This document shows, one piece after another, positions 34,169-44,400 of a stretch of 64,000 nt of DNA. The stretch's first letter is position 1. The number at the start of each line of letters is the position of its first letter. The translations under genes were made by a program, and so were the position numbers. Origin of the DNA: SB11 sp035906255 (GTDB lineage: Bacteria > Bacteroidota > Bacteroidia > UBA8524); contig JAMIFM010000019.1 of assembly GCA_035906255.1 (NCBI GenBank), positions 33,317 to 97,316 on the forward strand. Direction: 5' to 3'. Below the pieces are notes generated by a model, which ran no database searches, was not told where the DNA came from, and saw nothing but the letters and a program-made list of their open reading frames with translations.

Positions 34169-36106
34169 ATGATGGCAAAAGATATTTTAAGTTCACGCAA
34201 AACCACTGTAATTTGTGTTATCAGTGTGCTGATTTTCCTTCTTTCAGCATTTAGTTACAGCAGTAAAACTACCGCTCTTGAGCAACTTACAGGCGAATAC
34301 CGTACTGGGTTGCAAAACGTAGAAACTGCCCTTTTTGAGCTTAAAAACACCGTAGAAGATAAGAGCTTTGATGTGCAAAAAACACGCGAAGCCTTTTTGA
34401 AGGTGAGGGCAAGCTATAAACAAATTGAGTTTTTGCTGGAGTATTTTGATAATACTGCCGTTAAAGATTATATAAATGGCGCACCTTTACCTAAAATTGA
34501 GCGTAACAGTGGCGAAATGAACATATTGCAGCCACACGGTTTGCAAGTGCTTGATGAAATGATTTTTGAAGACGAGCCTGATGGTGAAGGGTTGAAAAAA
34601 GAAGTGGGCTTGCTTTGCAAAAACTTCACTGAACTAAAAGCATTTCAATTAAAGCAATACATATCAGAGCGAAACCTGTTTGAGGCCGCACGTTTGCAAT
34701 TGGTCCGTATTGCATCGATGGGGATTACAGGGTTTGATACACCCGGTAGCGGAAACTCATTGGTTGATTGCCAAAATGCATTGTTACCATTGCTTAAAAT
34801 GGCTAAGATTTATAAGCCGCAACTACAAGGTGAAACAAGTGCGCAATTAGTGACAAAACTTGAAGCTGCAAAGCAATACCTTGCCGCCAATCCTGATTTT
34901 GATACCTTTAATCGTTTGGTGTTTATAAAAGAATACCTGAACCCTGTCTTTAAATTATTTAAAGATGCTCAATTGCAATTGGGTATTGAAACTGTGTATG
35001 ATACCCCTGCGGGTGTACGCCAACCTTATAATTACTTAGCCGATAACTTTTTTGGGGATGATTTTTTAAACCCCGATTATTTCTCGATGGTGAAAACAAG
35101 TACCCACCAACCAAAAATTGAAGAATTGGGCAAATACTTGTTTTTCGATCCTGTACTATCATCAAACAACAAAAGGGCTTGTGCATCTTGCCACAACCCG
35201 CAAAAGGCCTTTACCGACGGTGAACAACGCAGTCTTGCTATGGATTTTAAAGGCACAGTTTCGCGCAACTCGCCAACATTGGTAAACAGTGTGTTTGCCG
35301 ACCGCTATTTTTATGATTTGCGCACCGAAAAAATTGAAAACCAATTTGAGCACGTAATTACCTCGCCGCATGAGTTTAATACCTCGTACCCTGAAATTTC
35401 GGCCAAGCTGAACCAAAGTGAAGAATATAAGAAATTGTTTAGGGAAGCATTCCATAATTATAGTGGCGAAATAGCCAAACATACCATTTCAGAAGCCATA
35501 GGCGCATACCTTAAAACCCTTACCGCTTTCAACTCTGATTTTGATAAGCACTTGCGCGGCGAGGCCAATACACTAAGCCCGCAAGCTCTTAACGGGTTTA
35601 ATTTGTTTATGGGCAAGGCAGCCTGTGCCACTTGCCATTTTGCCCCAACCTTTAGCGGGTTGGTACCTCCTAATTTCACTGAAAGTGAATCAGAAGTGTT
35701 GGGCGTACCGGCCACTACTGATACGATAAACCCTTTGTTAGACGGCGACATTGGCCGCTTTGGCGGAAGGATGAAAGAGAAGGTTGATTTTAACCGTCAT
35801 TCATTTAAAACGGTTACTGTGCGCAATGTGTCATTAACCGCACCTTATATGCACAATGGAGTGTATAATACACTTGAAGAAGTGTTAAACTTTTATAACA
35901 AAGGCGGAGGAGCGGGTTTGGGTTTTGAGTTAGAAAACCAAACATTGGCTCCCGATGCACTTAATCTAACCCCAAGTGAAATGAAGGACATTATCACATT
36001 CATGCAGTCGCTTACAGATACCGTAGGGTTAATCAATAAGCCTGTATCTTTGCCCAAATTTCCTTCGGCAGAATTAAATAAACGGAAAATAGGTGGGGAG
36101 TATTAA
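34169..36106 (+). CDS. Di-haem cytochrome c peroxidase (MauG-like) with extra N-terminal domain
   Basis: A 645-residue exported or membrane-anchored protein. A hydrophobic N-terminal segment is followed by about 270 residues of helical sequence (EQLTGEYRTGLQNVETALFE) that resembles imelysin-like domains. The C-terminal half is a di-haem peroxidase: CASCH at 338-342 and CATCH at 486-490 are the two c-type haem sites, with YLFFDPVLSSNNKRACASCH-like context and VRNVSLTAPYMHNGVY near the end, typical of the MauG/CcpA family. It would reduce peroxide or oxidise a partner in the periplasm. It has 28 bases after the PhoX terminator and 60 bases before the next cytochrome gene. Confidence 0.88.
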   Translation: MMAKDILSSRKTTVICVISVLIFLLSAFSYSSKTTALEQLTGEYRTGLQNVETALFELKNTVEDKSFDVQKTREAFLKVRASYKQIEFLLEYFDNTAVKDYINGAPLPKIERNSGEMNILQPHGLQVLDEMIFEDEPDGEGLKKEVGLLCKNFTELKAFQLKQYISERNLFEAARLQLVRIASMGITGFDTPGSGNSLVDCQNALLPLLKMAKIYKPQLQGETSAQLVTKLEAAKQYLAANPDFDTFNRLVFIKEYLNPVFKLFKDAQLQLGIETVYDTPAGVRQPYNYLADNFFGDDFLNPDYFSMVKTSTHQPKIEELGKYLFFDPVLSSNNKRACASCHNPQKAFTDGEQRSLAMDFKGTVSRNSPTLVNSVFADRYFYDLRTEKIENQFEHVITSPHEFNTSYPEISAKLNQSEEYKKLFREAFHNYSGEIAKHTISEAIGAYLKTLTAFNSDFDKHLRGEANTLSPQALNGFNLFMGKAACATCHFAPTFSGLVPPNFTESESEVLGVPATTDTINPLLDGDIGRFGGRMKEKVDFNRHSFKTVTVRNVSLTAPYMHNGVYNTLEEVLNFYNKGGGAGLGFELENQTLAPDALNLTPSEMKDIITFMQSLTDTVGLINKPVSLPKFPSAELNKRKIGGEY

Positions 36107-36166
36107 ACATTTATCATTTAACAGTTGAACAATAGCTGATACATGGTTTATGTTAGATTTTTTGCG

Positions 36167-37510
36167 ATGAAATCAATTTTAACGGTAATAGTTTTTTTAT
36201 GCAGCATAGGCACGGCGGTTGCTCAAACCCCTACCTATACCCAAGATATTGCGCCTATAACATACAAAAACTGTTTACCCTGTCACCGCACAGGGGGCAC
36301 AGCCCCGTTTCCGTTAGAAACATTTAAGCAGGTAAAACAAAAAGGTAATTTTATTAAATACGTTACCGAAATAAATTACATGCCCCCGTGGAAAGCAAAT
36401 CCGCACTACCGCAGTTTTGCCAACGAAAAATATCTTACGACCGAAGAAAAGGAAAAAATTAAGAAGTGGATAGAAGCCGGAGCACCCGAAGGCCCCAAAG
36501 ATAAATTGCCTGCCATGCCTCAGTTTCCTGATGGGTCGCAGTTGATGGGCAAGCCCGATATGGTGCTGCAAATGAAAAAGCCTTATGTGGTAAAAGGTAA
36601 TAACCAAGAGCAATACATCTGTTATAAAATCCCTTACGAGTTACCCAACGATACTTTTGCTTGTGGTATTGAGTTTATAGCAGGCAACCGCAAGTTGGTG
36701 CACCATGCCAGTTATCAGGTATTAGCCGTGCCTGATGATGTAGATATTTTTAGTGGTCCTGATTATTTTGTGTATGGCGATAGTAGTTTTGTGGACGATG
36801 CACACGATTACGGATATTTTAATTTAATAAATCAATATGGAGAAGGCCCCGTAGAGGTATTCCATAGCGGATATTTACCCGGCACATCTCCGCAGGTGTT
36901 TAATGACGGGATTGGGTTTCGTTTACCCAAGCGCGGTATTTTAATGATACGCAATTTGCATTATGCACCCAGTCCGGTAGAGCAAACCGACCAATCAAAA
37001 ATCCATATTTATTTCTCAAAAAAACCGGTTGACCGAGCCATAGGTTTTGCCGCTTTTAAACCCACTAATCCTAATCCCGGTGCTGATTGGGTAATACCTG
37101 CCGACAGTATAAAACAATTTTATATCAACGTAAAATTGCACGATGATATATCACTATTGGCCATCAACCCCCACATGCACAAGTTGGGCAGGTACTTTAA
37201 GGTATATGGGGTTACTCCGCAAGGTGATACTATTAAACTGGTTGAAATACCCGATTGGGATTTTAACTGGCAGGAGTTTTACCGCTTTAAAAATATTGTG
37301 AAATTACCCAAAGGTACCGTATTACGCGCGGAAGCACTGTTTGATAATACTGCTGCCAACGATCAAAATCCATACAACCCGCCACGAGATGTGTTTTTTG
37401 AGCGGGGCATGGACGATAAAGACGAAATGATGCGCTTGGTAATGCTGTATTTGCCCTATAAAGAGGGGGATGAAACCATAGTTTTAGAAAAGCAACTATC
37501 AGAACGGTAG
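36167..37510 (+). CDS. Cytochrome c / copper type II monooxygenase-like protein
   Basis: A 447-residue exported protein. The start at 36167 gives signal peptide MKSILTVIVFLCSIGTAVAQ; the upstream ATG at 36143 only adds residues before it. A small haem domain holds CLPCH at residues 36-40 (LPCHRTGGTAPFPL). The rest resembles the peptidylglycine/dopamine-type ascorbate-dependent monooxygenase fold: KLVHHASYQV (paired His), RNLHYAPSP, NPHMHKLGRYF (H-x-H) and a late methionine in MMRLVMLYLPY could be its copper ligands. The electron donor could be the fused haem. It follows the peroxidase gene and precedes an M48 peptidase; the substrate is unknown. Confidence 0.82.
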   Translation: MKSILTVIVFLCSIGTAVAQTPTYTQDIAPITYKNCLPCHRTGGTAPFPLETFKQVKQKGNFIKYVTEINYMPPWKANPHYRSFANEKYLTTEEKEKIKKWIEAGAPEGPKDKLPAMPQFPDGSQLMGKPDMVLQMKKPYVVKGNNQEQYICYKIPYELPNDTFACGIEFIAGNRKLVHHASYQVLAVPDDVDIFSGPDYFVYGDSSFVDDAHDYGYFNLINQYGEGPVEVFHSGYLPGTSPQVFNDGIGFRLPKRGILMIRNLHYAPSPVEQTDQSKIHIYFSKKPVDRAIGFAAFKPTNPNPGADWVIPADSIKQFYINVKLHDDISLLAINPHMHKLGRYFKVYGVTPQGDTIKLVEIPDWDFNWQEFYRFKNIVKLPKGTVLRAEALFDNTAANDQNPYNPPRDVFFERGMDDKDEMMRLVMLYLPYKEGDETIVLEKQLSER

Positions 37511-37566
37511 GGTTTTGTTGGTTTGGCAGGGCATTTGTTTTATTTTCGCATAAATAAGCCCCGTGT

Positions 37567-38376
37567 ATGAAAAAGTTATTTGTTTTAGGCTTCGCTGCAT
37601 TTTCGTTAGTGTTTTTAGCTAATTGCAGCAAAAATCCCGATGATAACAGCATCAATATTTTTTCTATTGATGACGATATTAAGCTGGGACAACAAGTAAA
37701 GGCCGAAATAGCCTCTAATCCTGCTGAGTACCCTATTCTTGATGAATCAACCCACCAAGAGGCTTATACCTATCTTAGAAACATTGTTACCAAAATTAAA
37801 AATGGTGGCAAAGTTTTTTACAAAGACAAGTTTACGTGGGAAGTATTTATTATTAAGGACGACTCTGTTTTGAACGCATTTTGTGTACCCGGCGGATATA
37901 TGTATGTATATACAGGGCTGATTAAATACATGAACAGCGAGGATGAACTGGCTGGGGTAATGGGGCACGAAATGGCGCACGCCGACCGCCGCCACACTAC
38001 CGACCAAATGACCAAGCAATACGGTATTGAAATGTTGCTGAGCATAGCGTTGGGCGGAAACAAAGGAACCTTAACTACCATTGCTGAAAACCTGTTGTTG
38101 CTAAAATACGGCCGCGATGCCGAGCGTGAAGCAGATAAATACTCAGTAACCTACTTATGTCCTACTGACTATAAAGCTGATGGGTTTTCAAACTTTTTTG
38201 ATAAGTTGGCTGCTGACGGACAAAACAGCGGTAAAATCGATGCTTTTTTCAGCACCCACCCAAGCCCTGATGAGCGGGTAAAAAATATCAAAGAAGAAAA
38301 ATCAACTCAAAACTGTAGCGGTACTGCTACTTTTGATAGCGAATATGCAAACTTTAAAAACAATCTGATTCCGTAA
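37567..38376 (+). CDS. M48-family metallopeptidase, lipoprotein
   Basis: A 269-residue lipoprotein (lipobox LANC, Cys20). It is a zinc peptidase of the M48 (Oma1/BepA-like) type: GHEMAHADRRH with HExxH at 134-138, and the downstream ligand motif EREAD at 186-190. Later STHPSPDERVKNIK is the conserved end of the catalytic region. Such enzymes degrade misfolded outer-membrane proteins in the periplasm. It lacks the TPR repeats of BepA. A degenerate -7 element TATTTTCG lies at 37541-37548. It converges with an outer-membrane protein gene across a shared terminator. Confidence 0.9.
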   Translation: MKKLFVLGFAAFSLVFLANCSKNPDDNSINIFSIDDDIKLGQQVKAEIASNPAEYPILDESTHQEAYTYLRNIVTKIKNGGKVFYKDKFTWEVFIIKDDSVLNAFCVPGGYMYVYTGLIKYMNSEDELAGVMGHEMAHADRRHTTDQMTKQYGIEMLLSIALGGNKGTLTTIAENLLLLKYGRDAEREADKYSVTYLCPTDYKADGFSNFFDKLAADGQNSGKIDAFFSTHPSPDERVKNIKEEKSTQNCSGTATFDSEYANFKNNLIP

Positions 38377-38397
38377 TTTGACGGAGGTTATAATTTG

Positions 38398-38437
38398 AAA
38401 AGGGAGTTGTCTCTTATGAGACAACTCCCTTTTTGTT
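38398..38437. terminator. Bidirectional terminator between convergent genes
   Basis: AAAGGGAGTTGTCTC pairs with GAGACAACTCCCTTT around a four-base loop, with A- and T-runs on either side. Confidence 0.9.
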
Positions 38438-38452
38438 TAACTTATTAAGTAG

Positions 38453-39181
38453 TCAATCTTTATTTGAATATAACCTAACCATAAGATTTATTTCTAAACC
38501 GCGCTCCCACACTTTCTTGTCTTTATCGGTGTTTCGGTGCAGGTTAGTTAAGCCAATATTATACCTTACATTACCTAAAATCCTGCCATTACCAAATCCA
38601 ACTCCAAGTAGTAAGTCATAACTGGTGGGAATAAAAAACGGAGGTATAGGGGTGATAATCCAGCCCAAATCATTTAATTTTTCATCAAACTTATTAGCAT
38701 CAATATAATCCTTAGTTGGGTCGGCAGCGTTTTTTGTTAAGTATATCTGCCGTTTCTCCTCATTATTTTTTCCTGAAATAGTAATGCTACCCAGCTTTAA
38801 AGCAGCTTGAAAAGACAAAATTCCGGGTACGATATAAGCATCAAAGCCCAGTGCAAACTGCATTTTATGGTAGGTATAATTGTATGTATAGGGAGCAAAC
38901 GAAATACTGTCTTTCCTCACAAAACCCTTAGCATCCGATTCCCGTTTAGAATAATCCCACTCAAGAAAAAATGTTGATGTAGCCTTTTCGTCATCGTTAT
39001 AAGCAATGGAGTTTCCCATAAAGCCAAACGTACTCCCGCCCGATGATTCCACATCAAAATATTTTGATTTCATTTTAATGTTGTTCCAGCCGCCTTTAAA
39101 ATACAATCCCCTAATACTGGTTTGGGCAGTTGTAAAAAGCGAAAAAAGAATAAAAATTACAGGTAGGATAGTTTTCTTCAT
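38453..39181 (-). CDS. Predicted outer-membrane beta-barrel protein
   Basis: A 242-residue protein with a signal peptide (MKKTILPVIFILFSLFTTAQ) and alternating strand patterns (STFFLEWDYSKRES, YNYTYHKMQFALGFDAY, ILSFQAALKLGSITISG, YDLLLGVGFGNGRILGNVRYNIGLTN). It ends LEINLMVRLYSNKD. The general pattern fits a small Bacteroidota outer-membrane barrel; I do not recognise a specific family. It converges with the M48 gene across a shared terminator and stands alone. Confidence 0.7.
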   Translation of the reverse strand: MKKTILPVIFILFSLFTTAQTSIRGLYFKGGWNNIKMKSKYFDVESSGGSTFGFMGNSIAYNDDEKATSTFFLEWDYSKRESDAKGFVRKDSISFAPYTYNYTYHKMQFALGFDAYIVPGILSFQAALKLGSITISGKNNEEKRQIYLTKNAADPTKDYIDANKFDEKLNDLGWIITPIPPFFIPTSYDLLLGVGFGNGRILGNVRYNIGLTNLHRNTDKDKKVWERGLEINLMVRLYSNKD

Positions 39182-39262
39182 AGCACAAAGTATAGGTAAT
39201 ATATACTTTTAGGTGGTATAAAGTAAACTTCTTTGTATGATTTAGTTATAATATAATCAGAA

Positions 39263-41272
39263 TTAAAAATTCCGCAGTTTCTCTAATGCAGCAGCCAAAC
39301 GTTTCTTAGCCAAAAAATGTTCTTCAAGGTCTTTGGCAAGGGGTACGGCAGTATCTAAACTGCCCACGCGCATTACAGGAGCATCAAGGTATTGGAAACA
39401 GTTTTCGGCTATCCATGCAGCTATTTCGCCGCCAATACCGCCTGTTAGTGTGTCTTCGTGCAATAGCAACACACGGCCTGTTTTTTTCACTGTAGCCTCC
39501 ACAGCATCCTTGTCCCAAGGCAACAGCGTACGCAAATCAATAATATCAGCATCAATGCCTTGTTTTTGGCATTCTTCAACTGCCCAATGCACAGCAGCAC
39601 CGTAGGTAATAATAGAAAGCTCTTCGCCTGTGGTTACAGTGCGGGCTTTGCCAATCTCAATGGTATAATAATCATCGTACACAGGTTCTTCAATGCTGCG
39701 GTACAATGCTTTGTGTTCAAAGAAAATAACGGGGTTGGGGTCGTTAAAAGATGCACACAACAATCCTTTTGCATCAGCGGGGGTGCTTGGGTACACCACT
39801 TTTAGCCCCGGTGTATGGAAAAACCATGCCTCGTTGCTTTGGCTGTGGAAAGGGCCTGCTCCCGTGCTGGCACCTGTGGGCATACGTACCACCACATCAG
39901 CGTTTTGTGCCCAACGGTAATGGCTTTTGGCAAGGTTATTAATTATTTGGTTAAAGCCACAGGTTACAAAATCAGCAAACTGCATTTCCATCATGGCTTT
40001 GTGGCCTTTAATGCTAAGTCCGTAGGCCGCACCCACAATAGCCGACTCGCACAAAGGAGTATTACGTACACGGGCTTTACCAAATTTTTCTACAAAACCT
40101 TGGGTAATTTTAAAAGCACCGCCGTATTCGGCAATATCCTGCCCCATCAACACTAAGTTCGGGTGGCGTTCCATGCTTTGCGACATGGCTTCGCTAAGGG
40201 CATCAATAAAACGCTTTTCGGTAATTTTATCCGTAGCAGGTTTTTCCACCACGTTTTTCAATGCACCATAATCTTCTGATGAAACAACTTCAACAGGTTG
40301 GTACATATCGGCCAGTTCTTCAACCTCGTCGCAAACCACTTCAGGCAATGCAAACACTTCTTCAAGTCCCGCTTCCATCATCTGCTTAAATTCAGCTCTT
40401 ATGGCAGTAATCTTAGCATCGTTCAGCAACCCTAATTCTTTCAGGTAGTTTTCGTAATTCATCACGGGGTCTTTTTTGCCCCACTCATCAAACAGCTCTT
40501 GCGGAACGTATTTAGTGCCCGATGCTTCTTCGTGTCCGCGCATCCTAAATGTCATCGCTTCAAATAAAATAGGGCGGGGGTTGTTGCGTATCTTCTCCGC
40601 CCAAGTAACAAGGGTGTCATACACTTCCAAAATATTGTTACCGTCCACTTGCACGGCTTCAATACCGTATCCTATTCCTTTATCAATAAATTGTTTTTGG
40701 CGGAATTGCTCATTGCTGGGGGTCGAAAGTCCGTAACCGTTATTTTCAACCACAAAAATCACAGGTAAATCCCACACGGCGGCCACGTTAATAGCCTCGT
40801 GAAAATCACCTTCACTGGCACCACCGTCGCCGCTAAATACCACTGCCAATTTTTTTTCGCCTTTTAGTTTATGAGCCAATGCAATACCATCGGCAACGCC
40901 CAGCATGGCACCTAAATGCGAAATCATACCTACAATGTGGTACTCGTTAGTGCCAAAGTGGAAAGAACGGTCGCGGCCTTTGGTAAACCCTTCTTTTTTA
41001 CCCTGCCATTGTGCAAACAGTTTGCTAAACGGGATGTTACGTCCCGTAAACACTCCCAAGTTGCGGTGCAGGGGCAATATATATTCATCAGGGTGCAGGG
41101 CGGCTGCAACACCGCAGGCAATGGCTTCTTGCCCGATTCCGCTGAACCATTTGCCTACTTTGCCCTGACGTAGCAAAATGAGCATTTTTTCCTCAATCAT
41201 GCGAGGGTACAAGATTGATTTATATAACCCCAAAAGGGTTTCGTCTGAATAGTGCTTACGGTTGAAATGCAT
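39263..41272 (-). CDS. Fused 2-oxo acid dehydrogenase E1 (alpha-beta) protein
   Basis: A 669-residue thiamine-diphosphate enzyme in which the E1 alpha (about 1-320) and E1 beta (about 345-669) subunits are joined. The alpha part has the ThDP motif GDGGASEGDFHEA ending in VVENNGYG, and RMRGHEEASGTKY. The beta part has VLMGQDIAEYGGAFKIT, NTPLCESAIVGAAYGLS and RMPTGASTGAGPFHSQSNEA. It would decarboxylate branched-chain 2-oxo acids or pyruvate as part of a dehydrogenase complex; the E2 and E3 genes are not here. Such fusions occur across Bacteroidota. A perfect -7 motif lies 11 bases upstream. Confidence 0.92.
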   Translation of the reverse strand: MHFNRKHYSDETLLGLYKSILYPRMIEEKMLILLRQGKVGKWFSGIGQEAIACGVAAALHPDEYILPLHRNLGVFTGRNIPFSKLFAQWQGKKEGFTKGRDRSFHFGTNEYHIVGMISHLGAMLGVADGIALAHKLKGEKKLAVVFSGDGGASEGDFHEAINVAAVWDLPVIFVVENNGYGLSTPSNEQFRQKQFIDKGIGYGIEAVQVDGNNILEVYDTLVTWAEKIRNNPRPILFEAMTFRMRGHEEASGTKYVPQELFDEWGKKDPVMNYENYLKELGLLNDAKITAIRAEFKQMMEAGLEEVFALPEVVCDEVEELADMYQPVEVVSSEDYGALKNVVEKPATDKITEKRFIDALSEAMSQSMERHPNLVLMGQDIAEYGGAFKITQGFVEKFGKARVRNTPLCESAIVGAAYGLSIKGHKAMMEMQFADFVTCGFNQIINNLAKSHYRWAQNADVVVRMPTGASTGAGPFHSQSNEAWFFHTPGLKVVYPSTPADAKGLLCASFNDPNPVIFFEHKALYRSIEEPVYDDYYTIEIGKARTVTTGEELSIITYGAAVHWAVEECQKQGIDADIIDLRTLLPWDKDAVEATVKKTGRVLLLHEDTLTGGIGGEIAAWIAENCFQYLDAPVMRVGSLDTAVPLAKDLEEHFLAKKRLAAALEKLRNF

Positions 41273-41282
41273 AAAATTGCCG

Positions 41283-41290
41283 CAAAAGTA
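41283..41290 (-). promoter_or_regulatory. -7 promoter element of the fused E1 gene
   Basis: On the minus strand TACTTTTG matches TAnnTTTG perfectly, ending ten bases before the ATG at 41272. Confidence 0.6.
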
Positions 41291-41425
41291 AGAGTAAATT
41301 GGTAAAGCGTTTTGGTTTGTTGGCTAAAAATGGTGTATAAAACTTCCAACCTTTAAGGATTAGCAGCGACTAACTAAAAAAGGGAGGAGTTATCCTGATG
41401 GGGTTTGACGAAAACAAGAAATTAA

Positions 41426-41433
41426 TAACTTTG
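41426..41433 (+). promoter_or_regulatory. -7 promoter element of the PKD-repeat protein gene
   Basis: TAACTTTG is a perfect TAnnTTTG match, ending seven bases before the TTG start at 41441. Confidence 0.55.
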
Positions 41434-41440
41434 ACCTAAG

Positions 41441-44400
41441 TTGGTTTTTGAAATTTTAAGAGAGGGGCTGCAAAGGGCAAAAAGTATCTTTTTTGTTCTA
41501 TTGGTATTGGTATGCCCACTGCTTTCGTTTTCACAAAACACATCAAATAAAGGTACAGATTTTTGGATTGGCTACATGGGCCATATAGACGGTACAGGGT
41601 CGGCCATGAAATTATACATCACCTCTGATGTAACAACTACCGGCACTGTAAGTATTCCCGGTCAATCTTGGTCGCAAGGCTTTTCGGTTACGGCAAATGC
41701 AGTAACCGTATTAAATATTCCGCCGGCAACAGCGTATGTAGGTTGCAGTGATTGCAAACAGGCAAGAGCCATCCGTTTGGTTTCTGTTGCGCCTGTGGTG
41801 GTGTACTCACACATTCATGCCAATGCACGTTCCGATGCAACCTTGGTGTTACCGACAGCAACCTTAGGTCGTGAGTATTATGCCATGAGTTTTACCCAGC
41901 TATCATCGGGTACAAGCCGTTATAATCAGTTTATGGTAGTTGGTGTTGAAGATAGTACCAATGTACAGATAACCCCTATTGCCAATTCGCTAAGCAATAC
42001 TAAAATAGCGGGTCAAAGTTTTACCGTTACCCTTAATCAGGGCGAAGTATACCAATATCAGTCAACATCTGATATTTCAGGCAGTCATATACAATCGGTA
42101 GCAGGTAGTAGCGTCGGGTGTAAACGTATTGCAGTTTTTTCGGGCAGTTCGTTTACGGCACTGGGCTGCAGCAGTGCCGGCAGCGGTGATAATTTATATC
42201 AACAGTTATATCCCGCCAGCACATGGGGCAAAGAATTTATTACCGTGCCTATGAAAACCCGCACCGGAGGTGATTATTTCAGGGTATTGGCGGGCACTGA
42301 TAACACACAGGTGTATTTAAACAATGCTTATGTAACCACGCTGAACAAAGGTAATTTTCATGAGTTTTTAAGCAGCACGGCAAATTATGTGCGGGCTACA
42401 CAGCCTGTGCAAATGGCGCAGTACCAACGTACCCAAAATTGCGATAATGTTACGGGCGACCCATCTATGACGATACTTAGCCCCGTAGAGCAACGGCTCA
42501 ATGATATTACATTGTACTCATCGCCGTATCAAAACATCACCAATCATCACATCAATATTGTTATACAGGCAAAAGACACAGGCAGCTTTAGATTAGATGG
42601 AAACCGCGTGTCGTGGAGTTTTGTCTCGTCAAAGCCAGTGTATATGTATTCTCAAACTACTGTATCAGCGGGTAATCATACACTTAATGCTGATAGTGGT
42701 TTTAATGCAGTGGCTTATGGTTTTGGTAATGTTGAGTCGTACGGGTATGCAGCAGGGGCAAGTATTAAAAATCTTACACACTTTATATCCACCTCACAAG
42801 GGGCAGTGTGTTTGGGTGAAGCCACTAAATTTATTGCCAATACAACCTACACTCCTTCAAAATATAAGTGGTATTTGCAGGACACATTGTACTCTGACAG
42901 TGCAAGTCCGGTGATAACCTTTGATTCGCTGGGTACTTATAAAATGGCATTAGTAACCATAAAGTCTAACCAAAACGATTGTGAATCACAAGACTCAAGC
43001 ACACTTACCATTTCTGTATACAATCAACCCGTAGCAAAATTCAGTGTGCCGCAAGCCTGCCTTAGTGATACGATTAAGCTAAGAGATAGCAGCACCATTG
43101 CAACAGGCCCTTCGTACATAAACAAATGGAGGTGGGAGTTTGGCGACGGAACTGTGAGCACCCTGCAAAACGTAAATAAGAAATACGATTCGGCATTTAA
43201 CTTTAAACTAAAACTGATTGTGGGTACTAATCACGGTTGTTTTGATACGCTGGTGAAACAGATGCCCGTTTACCCAATGCCCAAGCCCAAGTTTGGGTTT
43301 GCCAACGTGTGTTATCTTGATACGGCCCGATTTATTGATTCTACTACTATCGACAGTTCTGCCATTACGGATTATTTATGGAGCTTTGGAGACGGGGCAA
43401 TATCAAGCCTGCAACACACTGTGCATTATTATCCTTATGCAGATACATTTACAGTGAAGTTGAAGGCTGTAACAGAATATGGCTGTTCAGACTCAGCTTA
43501 TGATAGTATAGTAATCTTTCCGCGTCCTATTGCCCGAATTGCAACCGCAAACGTGTGCCATAAGGACACTATCAGTTTGAGTGATGTTACGCTGACAACC
43601 ACTGACTATATTACGCAACGGCAATGGTGGACAGGACCTTATTATATTGATACCGTAGCACAACTTTTCTATCCTGCCTCTGATACGGGTTTGCATAGTT
43701 TTTATTTGTGGGTAGATAATAATTTTGGTTGTACTGATACAGCAACAAAGGTTGTGGATGTGTTTTCAGTTCCACGTGCTGCGTTTAATACGATTGATAT
43801 TTGCTACATCGATTCTGCACGGTTTACAAACCAATCAGTTATTGATGAGGGTACACTCACCTATCGTTGGGAGTTTGGCGATGGGAGCCAATCGGTACTA
43901 CAACATCCTAAGTATAAATATACTGTTGCAGGCGGGTATAATCCGTTGGTGATTGTAACCTCAGAAAAAGGGTGTGCCGATACGGCAACAAAGCCTCTAA
44001 ATGCGTTTGATATGCCAATAGTTGATTTCGGGCTAAAAGATGTTTGTGTTTACGATTCGGCAGTATTATTAAACAACACAACATTTAGTTACGGTTATAC
44101 TACTGCACGACTTTGGCGTTTAGGAGACGGGGCTTTTGATACTTCGTTAGGCTCCGTGCATAAGTATGCAACATACGGCAGTTATACGCTTAGCTTAAAG
44201 GAGACCGTTGCAGGGCTTTGTACAGATAGTATGCAAAAAACGCTCACTATTTATCCAAAACCTCAAACAAACTTTGTGTTTAATGATGAGTGCGTGCGGT
44301 TGCCTGTGAACTTTACCGACAACAGTGCAATTAATATTGGTAACATTGTACGCTATACTTGGGACATTGACGGCAAACCCGATACAGGCAAAACGGTTTC

